Counted from the stretch's first letter, positions 52,635 to 62,098 are shown. The stretch is DNA of 64,000 nt from Pantoea endophytica (GCF_002858935.1 NZ_PJRT01000033.1:434001-498000), one strand, 5' to 3'. Numbers and translations are program-made. Notes: generated from the letters alone by a model not told the origin.

Positions 52635-54068
52635 TTATTGCGCGCTCATTATTTCAGATTCTTTCAACGCCGTGCCGCCACCCATCACTTTATAGAAGGT
52701 GATCAAATTCAGGTAATAGGCTTGCTGCATACTCACCAGATTGGTTCGGGCACTGTACAGCGTGCGCTGCGCGGTTAACGCATTGAGGTAGCTATCAACA
52801 CCGTTGCGGTAGCGCAGATCCGCCAGATGATAATAGGTTTGCGATGCCGCTACATTACGCTGCTGACTGCTGAGCTGATCGTTGATGGTGCCACGACGCG
52901 CCAGCGCATCCGCCACTTCCTGGAAGGCGGTTTGCACCGCTTTCTCATACGCCGCTACGTAATATTCCTTCTGTGCTTTGGTGTATTTCAGGTAAGAGAC
53001 GTTGTAGCCGCCCTGGAAAATCGGCAGCGAAATGCTCGGCGCAAATGACCAAATACCCGCCCCGTTTTTAAACAGCGTCGACAGATCGCTACTGCCGACG
53101 CCGCCGCTGCCCGTCAGCGTAATGCTCGGGAAGAAGTTGGCACGCGCCGCGCCGATACTGGCGTTGGCAGACTTGAGATTATGCTCGGCTTGCAACACAT
53201 CAGGACGATTCAGCAACGCATCTGATGAGACGCCCGCAGGTACCTCGCGCAGTGCGTTACCGATCGACTCAATGCTGTCAGGCAGCAGGTTATCCGGCAC
53301 GCTGCGGCCCACCACCAAATCCAGCGCGTTTTTATCCTGCGCCACCAGCGTGCTGTAGCTGGCGACATCGGCCTGCGCGGATTGATAGGTGGTTTCCGCA
53401 GACGAGACATCCACCATTGAGGCGATACCATTTTCCATCTGCTTGCGCGTCACCTGCCATGATTGTCGCGCGCTCTCGGCGGTCTCTTTAGCAATCGCCA
53501 GATTGCTGCGATCGGCGGCGAGCTGCAGCCAGTAATCCACGGTGTTGTACAACACCGTCAGGCGCGTGCTGCGTGCGCCCTGCAGCGTGCCGAGATAGGT
53601 TTCATACTGCTCGCGCGTCAGGCTCTGGTTTTTGCCAAACAGATCGAGTTCAAACGAACTGACGCTACCTTCTGCTGAATAACTGTTGCTGATGGCGGTT
53701 TGATTGCCTTCGCCTGTTAACGCGCGCGAACGCGTGCCGCTCACGCCGGCGCTAATAGCCGGGAACAGATTGGCGCGCTCTTCACCGTATTGCGCATGCG
53801 CGGATTTAACGCTGGCCACCGCTTCACGCAAGTCGCGGCTGCTATCCAGCGCCATCGCCACCACCTGCCGCAGTTTGGCGTCGAGCACATAATCCTGCCA
53901 GCTCAGGTCGCGGTAGTTGCTGGCTGGCGTGCCTTGCAATGAACGATAGGCTTCACCGCTCGGCATCTGGCTGCTGACCGCGCCTTGCGGGCGCTCATAG
54001 TGCGGATCGAGCGACACACAACCCGACAGCAGCGCGGGAACCAATACCATTAAGAGTTTTGCCGACAT
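52635..54068 (-). CDS. Outer-membrane efflux lipoprotein (OprM/NodT family)
   Basis: From ATG 54068 the 477-residue protein has a lipoprotein signal (MSAKLLMVLVPALLSGC, Cys17) and the TolC-like repeats of the NodT/OprM group, with LSWQDYVLDAKLRQVVAMALDSSRDLREAVASVKSAHAQYGEERANLFPAISAGVSGTRS and, in the second half, LLNRPDVLQAEHNLKSANASIGAARANFFPSITLTGSGG. It would form the trimeric outer-membrane and periplasmic tunnel of the adjacent RND pump. The previous stop is one base away, so the three genes form one operon (membrane-fusion protein, pump, channel). Confidence 0.92.
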   Translation of the reverse strand: MSAKLLMVLVPALLSGCVSLDPHYERPQGAVSSQMPSGEAYRSLQGTPASNYRDLSWQDYVLDAKLRQVVAMALDSSRDLREAVASVKSAHAQYGEERANLFPAISAGVSGTRSRALTGEGNQTAISNSYSAEGSVSSFELDLFGKNQSLTREQYETYLGTLQGARSTRLTVLYNTVDYWLQLAADRSNLAIAKETAESARQSWQVTRKQMENGIASMVDVSSAETTYQSAQADVASYSTLVAQDKNALDLVVGRSVPDNLLPDSIESIGNALREVPAGVSSDALLNRPDVLQAEHNLKSANASIGAARANFFPSITLTGSGGVGSSDLSTLFKNGAGIWSFAPSISLPIFQGGYNVSYLKYTKAQKEYYVAAYEKAVQTAFQEVADALARRGTINDQLSSQQRNVAASQTYYHLADLRYRNGVDSYLNALTAQRTLYSARTNLVSMQQAYYLNLITFYKVMGGGTALKESEIMSAQ

Positions 54069-54069
54069 G

Positions 54070-57000
54070 TTATTCCCCCGCCTTGGGCACAGATGCATGA
54101 TTATCGTCATGCGGTATCGCCGGGAACACGCGACGCACCAGAACAAAGAACAGCGGTACAAAGAAGATCGCCAGCAAGGTAGCAGTCAGCGTGCCGCCAA
54201 TAATACCGGTACCGATCGCAATACGGCTGTTGGCGCCCGCGCCGGTGGAAATCGCCAGCGGCAATACGCCAGCGGTAAATGCCAGCGAAGTCATAATGAT
54301 GGGCCGTAGGCGCATCGATGCCGCGTGCGTCGCCGCCTTCACCAGGCTTTCCCCTTTGCGGTAATTGTCTTCAGCGAACTCAACGATCAGAATCGCGTTC
54401 TTCGCCGACAAGCCAATGATGGTTAACAGCGCCACCTGGAAGTAGACGTCGTTTTCCAGCCCGCGCAGGCTGATCGCCAGCAGCGAGCCGATCACCCCCA
54501 GCGGTACGACCATCATCACCGAGAACGGCACCGACCAGCTTTCATACAACGCCGCCAGGCACAGAAACACCACAATCAGCGAGATGCCATACAGCGACAT
54601 CGCCTGGTTGCCGGAGAGTTTTTCCTGATACGACAAGCCGCTCCACGCAAAAGTGGTGCCCGCCGGCAGCTTCGCAGCCAGTTTTTCCATCGCGCTGATC
54701 GCATCCCCGGAACTCTTGCCGGCCGCCGCCGAACCTTCGATTTCGTAGGACGCGAGGCCGTTATAACGAGACAGCACATCCGGGCCGTACGCCCACTCTG
54801 AGGAGGCAAACGACGCAAACGGCACCATGGTGGTATTGCTGTTGCTATCGCTGCCGCGCACGTACCAGCGATCAATATCTTCCGGCTTGCTGCGGAACTG
54901 CTGATCGCCCTGCATGTAAACCTTCTTCACGCGGCCACGATCGGTGAAGTCGTTGATGTAGCTGCCGCCAATCGCCGCACTGAGCGTGTCGTTGATGTCG
55001 CTGATGGTGAGACCCAGCGACTGCGCTTTTTCATCGTCGATATTGACCTGCAGCTGCGGCAAATCCGGCAAGGTGTTGGCACGCACCGCGCTGAGCAGCG
55101 GATCCTGATTGGCTTCAGCAATCAGCTGATTGCGCATTTGCAGTAGCTGATCGCGCCCGGTGGCACCACGCGCCTGCAGCTCAAAGGTGAATCCGTCTGA
55201 CTGCCCCAAACCGGACACCGACGGCGGCGACAGCACGAAGATCTGCGCATCACGAATGCTGGCAAGATTGGCCATTGCACGCGCGGCAATGGCATCGGCA
55301 CTGTTTTCAGCACCTTTACGCTCGCTCCAGTTCTTCAGCGAGATAAAGCCAATCCCGGCGTTCTGGCCGCTGCCGGCAAAACTGAAGCCATTCACCAGCA
55401 TGCTGACGTTGACGTTGTCTTTTTCTTTGGTGGCGAAGTATTCCTGCACCTGACGACGAACCGCGCTGGTGCGGTTTTCCGTCGCGCCCGGTGCCAGCTG
55501 GTATTGCACCATGATATAGCCCTGATCCTCAGTCGGCAGGAAGCCGGTCGGCAAACGCATATACAGCACCGCGCAACCGATCAGCAGCACCGCGTAGAGC
55601 AGCAGATAGCGCACCGAACTGTGCAGCACATGACCCACGCCGTTGTGATAACGCGTCTGCACGCGCTCGTAGCTGCGATTAAACCAGCCGAAAAAGCCCT
55701 TTTGACCGCCTTCTTCGTTGTGCGGTTTGAGCAGCGTGGCGCACAACGCCGGCGTCAACGTTAACGCCACAATCACCGACAGCACCATCGATGACACAAT
55801 GGTGATGGAGAACTGACGATAGATAACACCGGTTGAGCCGCTAAAGAAGGTCATCGGCAGAAACACCGCCGACAGCACCAGCGCGATACCAATCAGCGCC
55901 CCGGTGATCTCTTTCATCGATTTTTCAGTGGCCTCACGCGGCGGCAAGCCCTCTTCGCGCATCACACGCTCGACGTTCTCCACCACCACGATCGCGTCAT
56001 CCACTAACAGCCCGATGGCGAGCACCATGCCGAACATGGTTAAGGTGTTGATCGAGTACCCGAACAGTGACAGCACGCCAAAGGTTCCCAGCAACACCAC
56101 CGGCACGGCAATCGCCGGAATCAGCGTGGTGCGGATGTTCTGCAGAAACACGAACATCACGATCACCACCAGAATCACCGCCTCGATTAGGGTTTTCACC
56201 ACCTCTTCAATCGAGATTTTCACAAAGTCGGTACTGTCGAGCGGATACGCCACTTCATAGCCCGGCGGCATGCTGCTGCGGAACTCGTCGATGGTGGCTT
56301 TCACCTGTTCGGCGGTTGACAGCGCATTGGCGCCGGACGCCAGCTGCACCGCGATCCCTGAAGCCGGATGACCGTTCGCCAGCACGTTGGCGCTGTAATC
56401 CTCATCACCCATTTCTACGCGAGCCACATCACTCAGATGCACCACCGAGCCGTCGCTTTGGCTTTTCAACACGATATTGCGGAACTGTTCCGGCGTTTGC
56501 AGACGTGAACGCGAACGCACGGTCGCCACCAGCTGCTGCTCTTTGCTGGCCGGTTGCGCGCCCAGCTGACCGGAGGAAACCTGGGTATTCTGGCTCTCCA
56601 GCGCGCTGGTCACATCGGACGGCATCAGCGAAAAGGAGGCGAGTTTGGCGGGATCGAGCCAGATGCGCATGGCGTATTCGGCACCAAACACCTGCACGCT
56701 ACCGACGCCCGGCACGCGCGCCAGCGTATCTTCCATGTTGCTGACCATGTAGTCCGCCACATCGGCCGAGGTGCTTTGGTTGGTTTTATCGTACAGCGCC
56801 AGAATCAACAGGAAGTCGCTTTGCGCCTTCTCCACCGTCACGCCTTGCGTGGTAACGGACGTCGGCAAGCGGCTTTCGGCCTGCTGCACTTTGTTCTGCA
56901 CCTGCACCTGCGCAATATCCGGATCGGTGCCCTGCTGGAAAGTGACGCTGATTTTTACCTGGCCGGTTGAGGCGGTGCTGGTGGAATCGAAATAAAGCAA

Positions 57001-57225
57001 GCCGTCGAGGCCGGTGAGCTGCTGCTCGATCACCTGCGTGACGCTGCTTTCCAGCGTTTCCGCCGACGCGCCGGTGTAAGTGGCCTGAATACTGATCTGC
57101 GGCGGTGCGACGTCGGGATATTGCGCAATCGGCAGGCTTTTAATGCTGAGCACGCCAAACATCATGATGCAGATGGCGATCACCCAGGCGAATACCGGGC
57201 GGCGAATAAAGAACTGAGCCAACAT
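54070..57225 (-). CDS. RND (HAE1 family) multidrug efflux pump, AcrB/EefB-like
   Basis: The 1051-residue protein has the complete HAE1 layout: MLAQFFIRRPVFAWVIAICIMMFGVLSIKSLPIAQYPDVAPPQISIQATYTGASAET, the proton-relay aspartates in GLLVDDAIVVVENVERVM, the Lys in LSAKNAILIVEFAEDN, and DPDIAQVQVQNKVQQAESRLP in the porter domain. It would export lipophilic drugs, dyes, bile-type compounds or plant antimicrobials from membrane and periplasm by proton exchange. The sequence looks nearest to AcrB/EefB, but I do not assign a subtype. Operon order and lengths are as in eefABC and mexAB-oprM. Confidence 0.93.
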   Translation of the reverse strand: MLAQFFIRRPVFAWVIAICIMMFGVLSIKSLPIAQYPDVAPPQISIQATYTGASAETLESSVTQVIEQQLTGLDGLLYFDSTSTASTGQVKISVTFQQGTDPDIAQVQVQNKVQQAESRLPTSVTTQGVTVEKAQSDFLLILALYDKTNQSTSADVADYMVSNMEDTLARVPGVGSVQVFGAEYAMRIWLDPAKLASFSLMPSDVTSALESQNTQVSSGQLGAQPASKEQQLVATVRSRSRLQTPEQFRNIVLKSQSDGSVVHLSDVARVEMGDEDYSANVLANGHPASGIAVQLASGANALSTAEQVKATIDEFRSSMPPGYEVAYPLDSTDFVKISIEEVVKTLIEAVILVVIVMFVFLQNIRTTLIPAIAVPVVLLGTFGVLSLFGYSINTLTMFGMVLAIGLLVDDAIVVVENVERVMREEGLPPREATEKSMKEITGALIGIALVLSAVFLPMTFFSGSTGVIYRQFSITIVSSMVLSVIVALTLTPALCATLLKPHNEEGGQKGFFGWFNRSYERVQTRYHNGVGHVLHSSVRYLLLYAVLLIGCAVLYMRLPTGFLPTEDQGYIMVQYQLAPGATENRTSAVRRQVQEYFATKEKDNVNVSMLVNGFSFAGSGQNAGIGFISLKNWSERKGAENSADAIAARAMANLASIRDAQIFVLSPPSVSGLGQSDGFTFELQARGATGRDQLLQMRNQLIAEANQDPLLSAVRANTLPDLPQLQVNIDDEKAQSLGLTISDINDTLSAAIGGSYINDFTDRGRVKKVYMQGDQQFRSKPEDIDRWYVRGSDSNSNTTMVPFASFASSEWAYGPDVLSRYNGLASYEIEGSAAAGKSSGDAISAMEKLAAKLPAGTTFAWSGLSYQEKLSGNQAMSLYGISLIVVFLCLAALYESWSVPFSVMMVVPLGVIGSLLAISLRGLENDVYFQVALLTIIGLSAKNAILIVEFAEDNYRKGESLVKAATHAASMRLRPIIMTSLAFTAGVLPLAISTGAGANSRIAIGTGIIGGTLTATLLAIFFVPLFFVLVRRVFPAIPHDDNHASVPKAGE

Positions 57226-57227
57226 AG

Positions 57228-58370
57228 TTACTGGCCTCCGCTGCGGGCGCTGTTTGGCGTCACTTCAACTGCTTTCACCGTCATCCCGGCCTGCACTTTG
57301 GCGGTGCCTTCGACAATCAGCTTGTCGCCGCTGTTTAACCCGCTGGTCACCAGCCAGGTGTTGCCGATAACCCGATCGGTCACCACTTCCCGGCTTTGCA
57401 CTTTGTTCTCGTTATCCACCACCAGCGCCGTGGCGTTGCCCTTAGCATCACGCGTGATGCCCTGCTGCGGTGCCAGAATCGCATCGTTTTTAACACCGTT
57501 GGTGACGCTGGCGCGCACATACATGCCCGGCAACAATTCATGCTGCGGATTGGGGAAGATGGCGCGCAGCGTAACGGTTCCGGTGGCTTCATCAACCGCC
57601 ACTTCGGTCAGTTCCAGCCTGCCGGGATGATCGTAATTGCTACCGTCTTCCAGTTTTACCGTTACTGGCACCACATCGCTGCTCTGCTGGAGGGAAGCCT
57701 GCTGACGCTTCAGTTTCAGCAGTTGCACGCTGGATTGCGTGAGATCGACATAGATCGGATCGAGCGCGCGAATGGTCGCCAGCGCCGTGGTTTGCGCCGA
57801 GGTCACCAGCGCGCCCGGCGTCACTGACGAGATGCCGATGCGGCCAGAAATCGGTGCTTTGATTTGCGTGTAGTTGAGGTTGATGCGGGCGCTTTCGACG
57901 GCGGCACGATATTGATCAACCGACGCCACGTTCTGTTGATAGGTTGCCAGCGCATCGTCGGCATCCTGACGCGATACGCCGTTCTCTTTCACCAGCGCGC
58001 TATAGCGCGCGGATTTTAACTGGCTGCTTTTCACTAACGCCTGCGCATTTTTCAACTGCGCAACGGCCTGATCGTAGCTGGCCTGATAGCTGGCTGCATC
58101 GATTTGATACAGCACCTGACCGGCTTTGACTTCGTCGCCTTCGGTAAACAGGCGCTTCTGGATGATACCGTCCACCTGCGGACGCACTTCCGACACCATG
58201 CTGCCCACCACGCGTCCGGTGAGTTGACTATCGAGCGTCACCGACTCAGTTTGCAGCGTTTTCACGCCGACTTCGGTGGTCATGTCGCCCGCTGGCGGGG
58301 CGCTATTTTGGTCACAGGCGGCGAGCAATAACACCAGCCCGGCGATGGCCGTGCGCTGAAAATTCTTCAT
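57228..58370 (-). CDS. RND efflux membrane-fusion lipoprotein (AcrA-like)
   Basis: The 380 residues start with a lipoprotein signal (MKNFQRTAIAGLVLLLAAC, Cys19). They show the lipoyl/barrel-sandwich halves VRPQVDGIIQKRLFTEGDEVKAGQVLYQIDAASYQASYDQAVAQLKNAQ and INLNYTQIKAPISGRIGISSVTPGALVTSAQTTALATIRALDPIYVDLTQSS around an alpha-hairpin. This is the periplasmic adaptor that links the pump at 54070 to the outer-membrane channel. First gene of the operon; a TGAACGTTCA palindrome sits 15 bases before the start, suggestive of a TetR-type operator. Confidence 0.92.
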   Translation of the reverse strand: MKNFQRTAIAGLVLLLAACDQNSAPPAGDMTTEVGVKTLQTESVTLDSQLTGRVVGSMVSEVRPQVDGIIQKRLFTEGDEVKAGQVLYQIDAASYQASYDQAVAQLKNAQALVKSSQLKSARYSALVKENGVSRQDADDALATYQQNVASVDQYRAAVESARINLNYTQIKAPISGRIGISSVTPGALVTSAQTTALATIRALDPIYVDLTQSSVQLLKLKRQQASLQQSSDVVPVTVKLEDGSNYDHPGRLELTEVAVDEATGTVTLRAIFPNPQHELLPGMYVRASVTNGVKNDAILAPQQGITRDAKGNATALVVDNENKVQSREVVTDRVIGNTWLVTSGLNSGDKLIVEGTAKVQAGMTVKAVEVTPNSARSGGQ

Positions 58371-58384
58371 GAATAATCCTGTAG

Positions 58385-58394
58385 TGAACGTTCA
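58385..58394. promoter_or_regulatory. TetR-type operator candidate before the efflux operon
   Basis: TGAACGTTCA is a perfect 10-base palindrome between the presumed promoter and the adaptor gene's ATG (58370). Repressors of RND operons in the AcrR family often bind similar sequences. Confidence 0.4.
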
Positions 58395-58566
58395 TTCTCA
58401 ATCGAGAGTCTACCAAATCGCGGATGTGGGCGTATGTCAGGAAAATGAAAAGAGCGCTCCTGAAAAGCGACAGCAGAATAGCGTCCTCTTTGATTGAGGA
58501 TTTTTAAAGGTTAAATCGCGATAGGTTACAAAGTGTTGCTAACGATAATGAGTTATAACCATTAAT

Positions 58567-58585
58567 GCAAATGATTATTATTTAC
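58567..58585. promoter_or_regulatory. Fur-box-like sequence
   Basis: GCAAATGATTATTATTTAC agrees with the classic 19-base Fur consensus at 13 of 19 positions. It lies in the 260-base gap between the racemase-like gene and the efflux operon. The surrounding stretch is AT-rich, so chance agreement is possible. Confidence 0.3.
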
Positions 58586-58618
58586 ATGAGAGTAAACGTT
58601 AACCCGATGCGCGGTCTT

Positions 58619-58633
58619 GCATGCGCACCCTAC
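58619..58633. repeat. REP-like half unit at the racemase-like gene's stop codon
   Basis: On the minus strand GTAGGGTGCGCATGC matches the head of the element at 35450. The TAG stop codon of the racemase-like gene is formed by bases of the repeat head (58630-58632). Confidence 0.55.
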
Positions 58634-59271
58634 GAAAATTTATGTACCACCTTTAACGCCAGCTGCGGGCTGGTTAACGGCTGACTATCGGCGCTACACA
58701 GCCTGGACGCCGCCGCCATGGAAACCTGGGCCAGCGCCACATGATCTGCGCCCTGCTGTTTCCCGTCTGCCACCGCTTGCGCAATCATTTGCAGATACGC
58801 ATCCTGATGACCCGCTTTGAACGCCGCCCATGCGCCAGGAATCAGCTGCACAACAGGATGCTGTTCAACCGGCAGCGTCGCTGGGCAAAACAGCGCTCGC
58901 GTCGCCGCCAGTGTGGATTCCGCCGCACACAGCACCAGAGATTTACCCGGCAAACGGTGCACTTCATCGGCCAGCATGCGATCGGTGCGATACACCGGGC
59001 AATCATGCCCTTCAACACAAAAACCATCGGCAACCGGACCCAGCGTCGAGCAGGTAATCAGAATCGCGTCGAACCACGGCGTCAGGCTGCGTAACAGCTG
59101 TTCCAGCTTTTGCTGCTGCGAAGCGGTCATGGCACCGGTCAGCTCCGCTTCCGCCAGCAAATGCGGCATCACGATATGACTCAGTGCGCCGTTGCTCATG
59201 CCCAATGAGTGCGCGGCGTCATCGAAAATAGCGATATTACTGGCGGCGGTATGCAGGCAGGCGATAGTCAT
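58630..59271 (-). CDS. Asp/Glu/hydantoin racemase-family protein
   Basis: The 213-residue protein begins MTIACLHTAASNIAIFDDA and has the racemase-fold cysteine loop ILITCSTLGPVADG near residue 73. Near the C-terminus the second catalytic cysteine region, usually LAQC or similar, reads VALAQVSMAAAS, so only one of the two catalytic cysteines is evident. Relatives include arylmalonate decarboxylase, which needs one cysteine, and maleate isomerases. The substrate is not clear. AGGAATTCT precedes the ATG. It shares no operon with gcd, which ends at a terminator upstream. Confidence 0.7.
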   Translation of the reverse strand: MTIACLHTAASNIAIFDDAAHSLGMSNGALSHIVMPHLLAEAELTGAMTASQQQKLEQLLRSLTPWFDAILITCSTLGPVADGFCVEGHDCPVYRTDRMLADEVHRLPGKSLVLCAAESTLAATRALFCPATLPVEQHPVVQLIPGAWAAFKAGHQDAYLQMIAQAVADGKQQGADHVALAQVSMAAASRLCSADSQPLTSPQLALKVVHKFS

Positions 59272-59331
59272 AGAATTCCTGATCAGTGGCGTCTCTTAGG
59301 GATGCTCAATATAACCTGACAAAAACAAAAA

Positions 59332-59353
59332 AAGGCGCCACAGCGGGCGCCTT
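59332..59353 (-). terminator. Rho-independent terminator of gcd
   Basis: AAGGCGCC and GGCGCCTT make a perfect 8-base-pair stem, followed on the minus strand by a long T-rich tail. It lies 18 bases after the gcd stop. Confidence 0.85.
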
Positions 59354-59370
59354 ATTCTATTTCACTGCAA

Positions 59371-61731
59371 TTACTTCAAACGGAATGCCACAACGCTGTC
59401 ACCCGCCTGGGTGCCAAGCGAACCGTGACCGCCTGCGGCAATCACCACGTACTGCTTACCGTCTTTACCCATAAAGGTAGACGGCGTGGCTTGCGCACCG
59501 GCACTCAGCTCGGTCTGCCACAGCAGCTCGCCGGTGGTGCTGTCGTAGGCGCGGAAGAAGTTATCCGCAGTTGCACCGTGGAACACCAAATCCCCTGCGG
59601 TCAGCAATGGACCACCGTGCGCCACCATGCCCATCGGGAAGCCGATGGGGAAGCGGCCCGGCAGGAAGCTGGTCTTCAGGTTTTTGGTGACGCCCACGCG
59701 ACGCAGCCATTCGGTTTTACCGGTCTTCAGATCCACGCCCACCATGCGGCCCCAAGGCGGCGCAACACAGGGAATGCCGAGGCCTGACGCCATCTGCTGG
59801 ATATGGATCGCGTAGTCACCGTGGAAGTTTTCGTTCCAGTATGGCGTGCCATCTTTGGTGAACAGGCGCTCGGTGGCGGTCTGCTCGGTGCGTTTGATCA
59901 GGTTGTACTTGTAGGCCAGACGCACTGGCGCGGCAATCAGCATTTGACGCTGCGGATCAACCGCAACCGAACCCCAGTTGAACACACCAATGTTGCCAGG
60001 GAAGATCAGTGAACCGCCTTCTGTTGCTGGCGTCCACGGATTACCGTCATAGCGCAGGCTACGGAAATCCATGCGGCATGACATCTGGTCAAACGGCGTG
60101 ATGCCCCACATTGACTTCTCGGTCAACGGCTGCGGGATGAAGTTCAGGCTGGAAACCGGCTGAGTCGCCGCAAATTTCTCACCCGCTACGCCACCTTCAG
60201 TCGAAACCTTCACCTGGTTCACCGGATACACCGGCTGGCCGGTAAGACGGTTCAGCACAAACAGGTTGCCGGTTTTGGTCGGCAGGATTACCACAGGCTG
60301 CTTCTGGCCTTGATAATCGATGTCCACCAGCGAAGGCTGTGACGGATTATCGCGGTCCCACAGGTCGTGGTTGGAGCTCTGATAGCGCCATTTGAACGCA
60401 CCGGTTTGTAGATCCAGCGCCACCAGCGCATCACGGAACTTCTCGGTGTTACTGTTCGGATCGCGTTCAATGCCCACTTCATCCGGTGAAGCGTTACCAA
60501 ATGGCACATAGACTACGCCGTTTTTCAGGTCAGCACTCAGCGTGCCCCACGCCACTGGCGTGTCCTGCGGGTAGTTTTGACCGGCAGCAATTGGCGCGGT
60601 GTTATCCGGGTTGGCCGGATCAAAGTTCCACACCAGACGACCGCTTTGCACGTCATAGGCACGGATCACGCCTGACGGGTTGCCGCTGTTGAAGCCGTTA
60701 TCCATCACGGAACCGCCAACGATCACCAGCTTGCCCGCCACCAGCGGTGCTGCGGTTTGCATCAGCGCATGTGGACGCACTTCACCCATGTTGGCGTGCA
60801 GATCAACCACACCGTTCTGACCGAAATCTGCGCACGGTTTACCGGTATCGGCATCCAGCGCAATCAGCTGCGCATCGGTGGTGGCGTTAAAGATACGCTT
60901 ACGGCAGATGGCCGGATTTGCGGCGCTATCCTGTGCGGCAACCGGGGTTTCTTCGTAGTAGCTTACGCCGCGACAGGTCTGATGCTGCTGCAGGTAAGAG
61001 CGGTCTTTATTTGGCGTAAATTTCCACTTCACCGCGCCGGTTTCCGGATCAAGCGCATGCACTTCGTTATGCGGCGTACAGAAATACAGCATACCGTTGG
61101 CTTTCAGCGGCGTAGCTTCGAAGGTGTATTCGGTGGCATCCGCATCCTGGCGCAGATCGCCGGTGTGGTAGGTCCATGCAACTTCGAGGTTTTTGACGTT
61201 CTCTTTGCTGATCTGATTCAGCGCCGAGAAACGCAGGCCGTCAGACGAACCACCGTACGCGGTCCAGTCGTTAGCGGCGCCCTGCTCGCTGTTTTGCTCG
61301 CGGGCATTGCTGATGGTGCCTTGCTGCGGAACCGGATCGTAGAAGCATAGACCAATCACCACCACGATCATGATAATCACAGTGCCGCCGAGGAAGCCGT
61401 GGAAACGGCGTTCGCCGCGATACAGCGGTTTCACCACCCACGGCATCGCCAGCCACAGGCCGATCACGCCGAACAGGTCACCGCGTGGGATCCACTGCCA
61501 TTTATCAAAGCCCACTTCCCAGATAATCCAGGCGAGCGTAATCCACATCAGCACCGCATACAGCGCCAGCGCGCTGCGCTGGTTGCGGAACAGTAATATT
61601 GCGGTGATAAGTAATCCCACCGCCATCAGCGCATAGAAGGCGCTGCCGCCCAGCATCAACAGCTTGCCGCCCATGTACAGCAAGGCAATCGCCAGAATCG
61701 CGAGCACGATACTGGTTAATTTGTTAACCAT
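59371..61731 (-). CDS. gcd: Membrane-bound PQQ-dependent glucose dehydrogenase
   Basis: The 786-residue protein has five N-terminal membrane helices (about residues 1-140) and a periplasmic eight-bladed quinoprotein domain with NDWTAYGGSSDGLRFSALNQI, HQTCRGVSYYE, RPHALMQTAAPLVAGKLVIVGGSVMDNG, WRYQSSNHDLWDRDNPSQPSLVDI and the C-terminal GLGTQAGDSVVAFRLK. It matches E. coli Gcd (796 residues). It oxidises glucose and other aldoses to lactones in the periplasm and passes electrons to ubiquinone, but requires PQQ; pqq genes are not in this window. It is common in plant-associated bacteria, where it drives gluconate formation and phosphate solubilisation. Confidence 0.95.
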   Translation of the reverse strand: MVNKLTSIVLAILAIALLYMGGKLLMLGGSAFYALMAVGLLITAILLFRNQRSALALYAVLMWITLAWIIWEVGFDKWQWIPRGDLFGVIGLWLAMPWVVKPLYRGERRFHGFLGGTVIIMIVVVIGLCFYDPVPQQGTISNAREQNSEQGAANDWTAYGGSSDGLRFSALNQISKENVKNLEVAWTYHTGDLRQDADATEYTFEATPLKANGMLYFCTPHNEVHALDPETGAVKWKFTPNKDRSYLQQHQTCRGVSYYEETPVAAQDSAANPAICRKRIFNATTDAQLIALDADTGKPCADFGQNGVVDLHANMGEVRPHALMQTAAPLVAGKLVIVGGSVMDNGFNSGNPSGVIRAYDVQSGRLVWNFDPANPDNTAPIAAGQNYPQDTPVAWGTLSADLKNGVVYVPFGNASPDEVGIERDPNSNTEKFRDALVALDLQTGAFKWRYQSSNHDLWDRDNPSQPSLVDIDYQGQKQPVVILPTKTGNLFVLNRLTGQPVYPVNQVKVSTEGGVAGEKFAATQPVSSLNFIPQPLTEKSMWGITPFDQMSCRMDFRSLRYDGNPWTPATEGGSLIFPGNIGVFNWGSVAVDPQRQMLIAAPVRLAYKYNLIKRTEQTATERLFTKDGTPYWNENFHGDYAIHIQQMASGLGIPCVAPPWGRMVGVDLKTGKTEWLRRVGVTKNLKTSFLPGRFPIGFPMGMVAHGGPLLTAGDLVFHGATADNFFRAYDSTTGELLWQTELSAGAQATPSTFMGKDGKQYVVIAAGGHGSLGTQAGDSVVAFRLK

Positions 61732-62098
61732 GCTAATCCCTCAACCATATTCATCGAAAAACCTCAAAAATAACCCCACATAAAATCAACAGAATTTTAA
61801 CGTACGTTACCGTTTAGTAAAAACCCGTTGCGAGGTATGTCGTTAGCTCCGCTAATGAATGTAGTTTGGCTAATGGCTGCCAGCTACCGCCTGGTTCAAT
61901 GTGTGACTGAAATCACGTTTCATTTTCGTTGAGAGAATTAATCATTGGTGAGGAAAATTCGCATTTTTTGATAACGAAAAATGGCGAGGATGCGCGATTT
62001 GGGGGAATTTGCGCCTGAGACATAACCTTGCGCAGATTTGTTACTACGCCCGCTGTAGTAGAAAACTTACGCTGTTTTCTTTTTACCCGGGAAACGTT
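61732..62098. promoter_or_regulatory. Divergent region between gcd and the SsuA-like gene
   Basis: A perfect 12-base palindrome TAACGTACGTTA (61798-61809) lies 67 bases before gcd. A good CRP-like site TGTGA-CTGAAA-TCACG is at 61902-61917, in the middle of the gap; gcd in E. coli is reported to be under cAMP-CRP control. No gene is seen in the remainder. Confidence 0.5.

Noticed and set aside
56067-56744. 225-codon open frame on the plus strand inside the RND pump region
   Set aside because: Antisense to the pump gene, proline- and arginine-rich, no family resemblance; the pump frame is intact and convincing.
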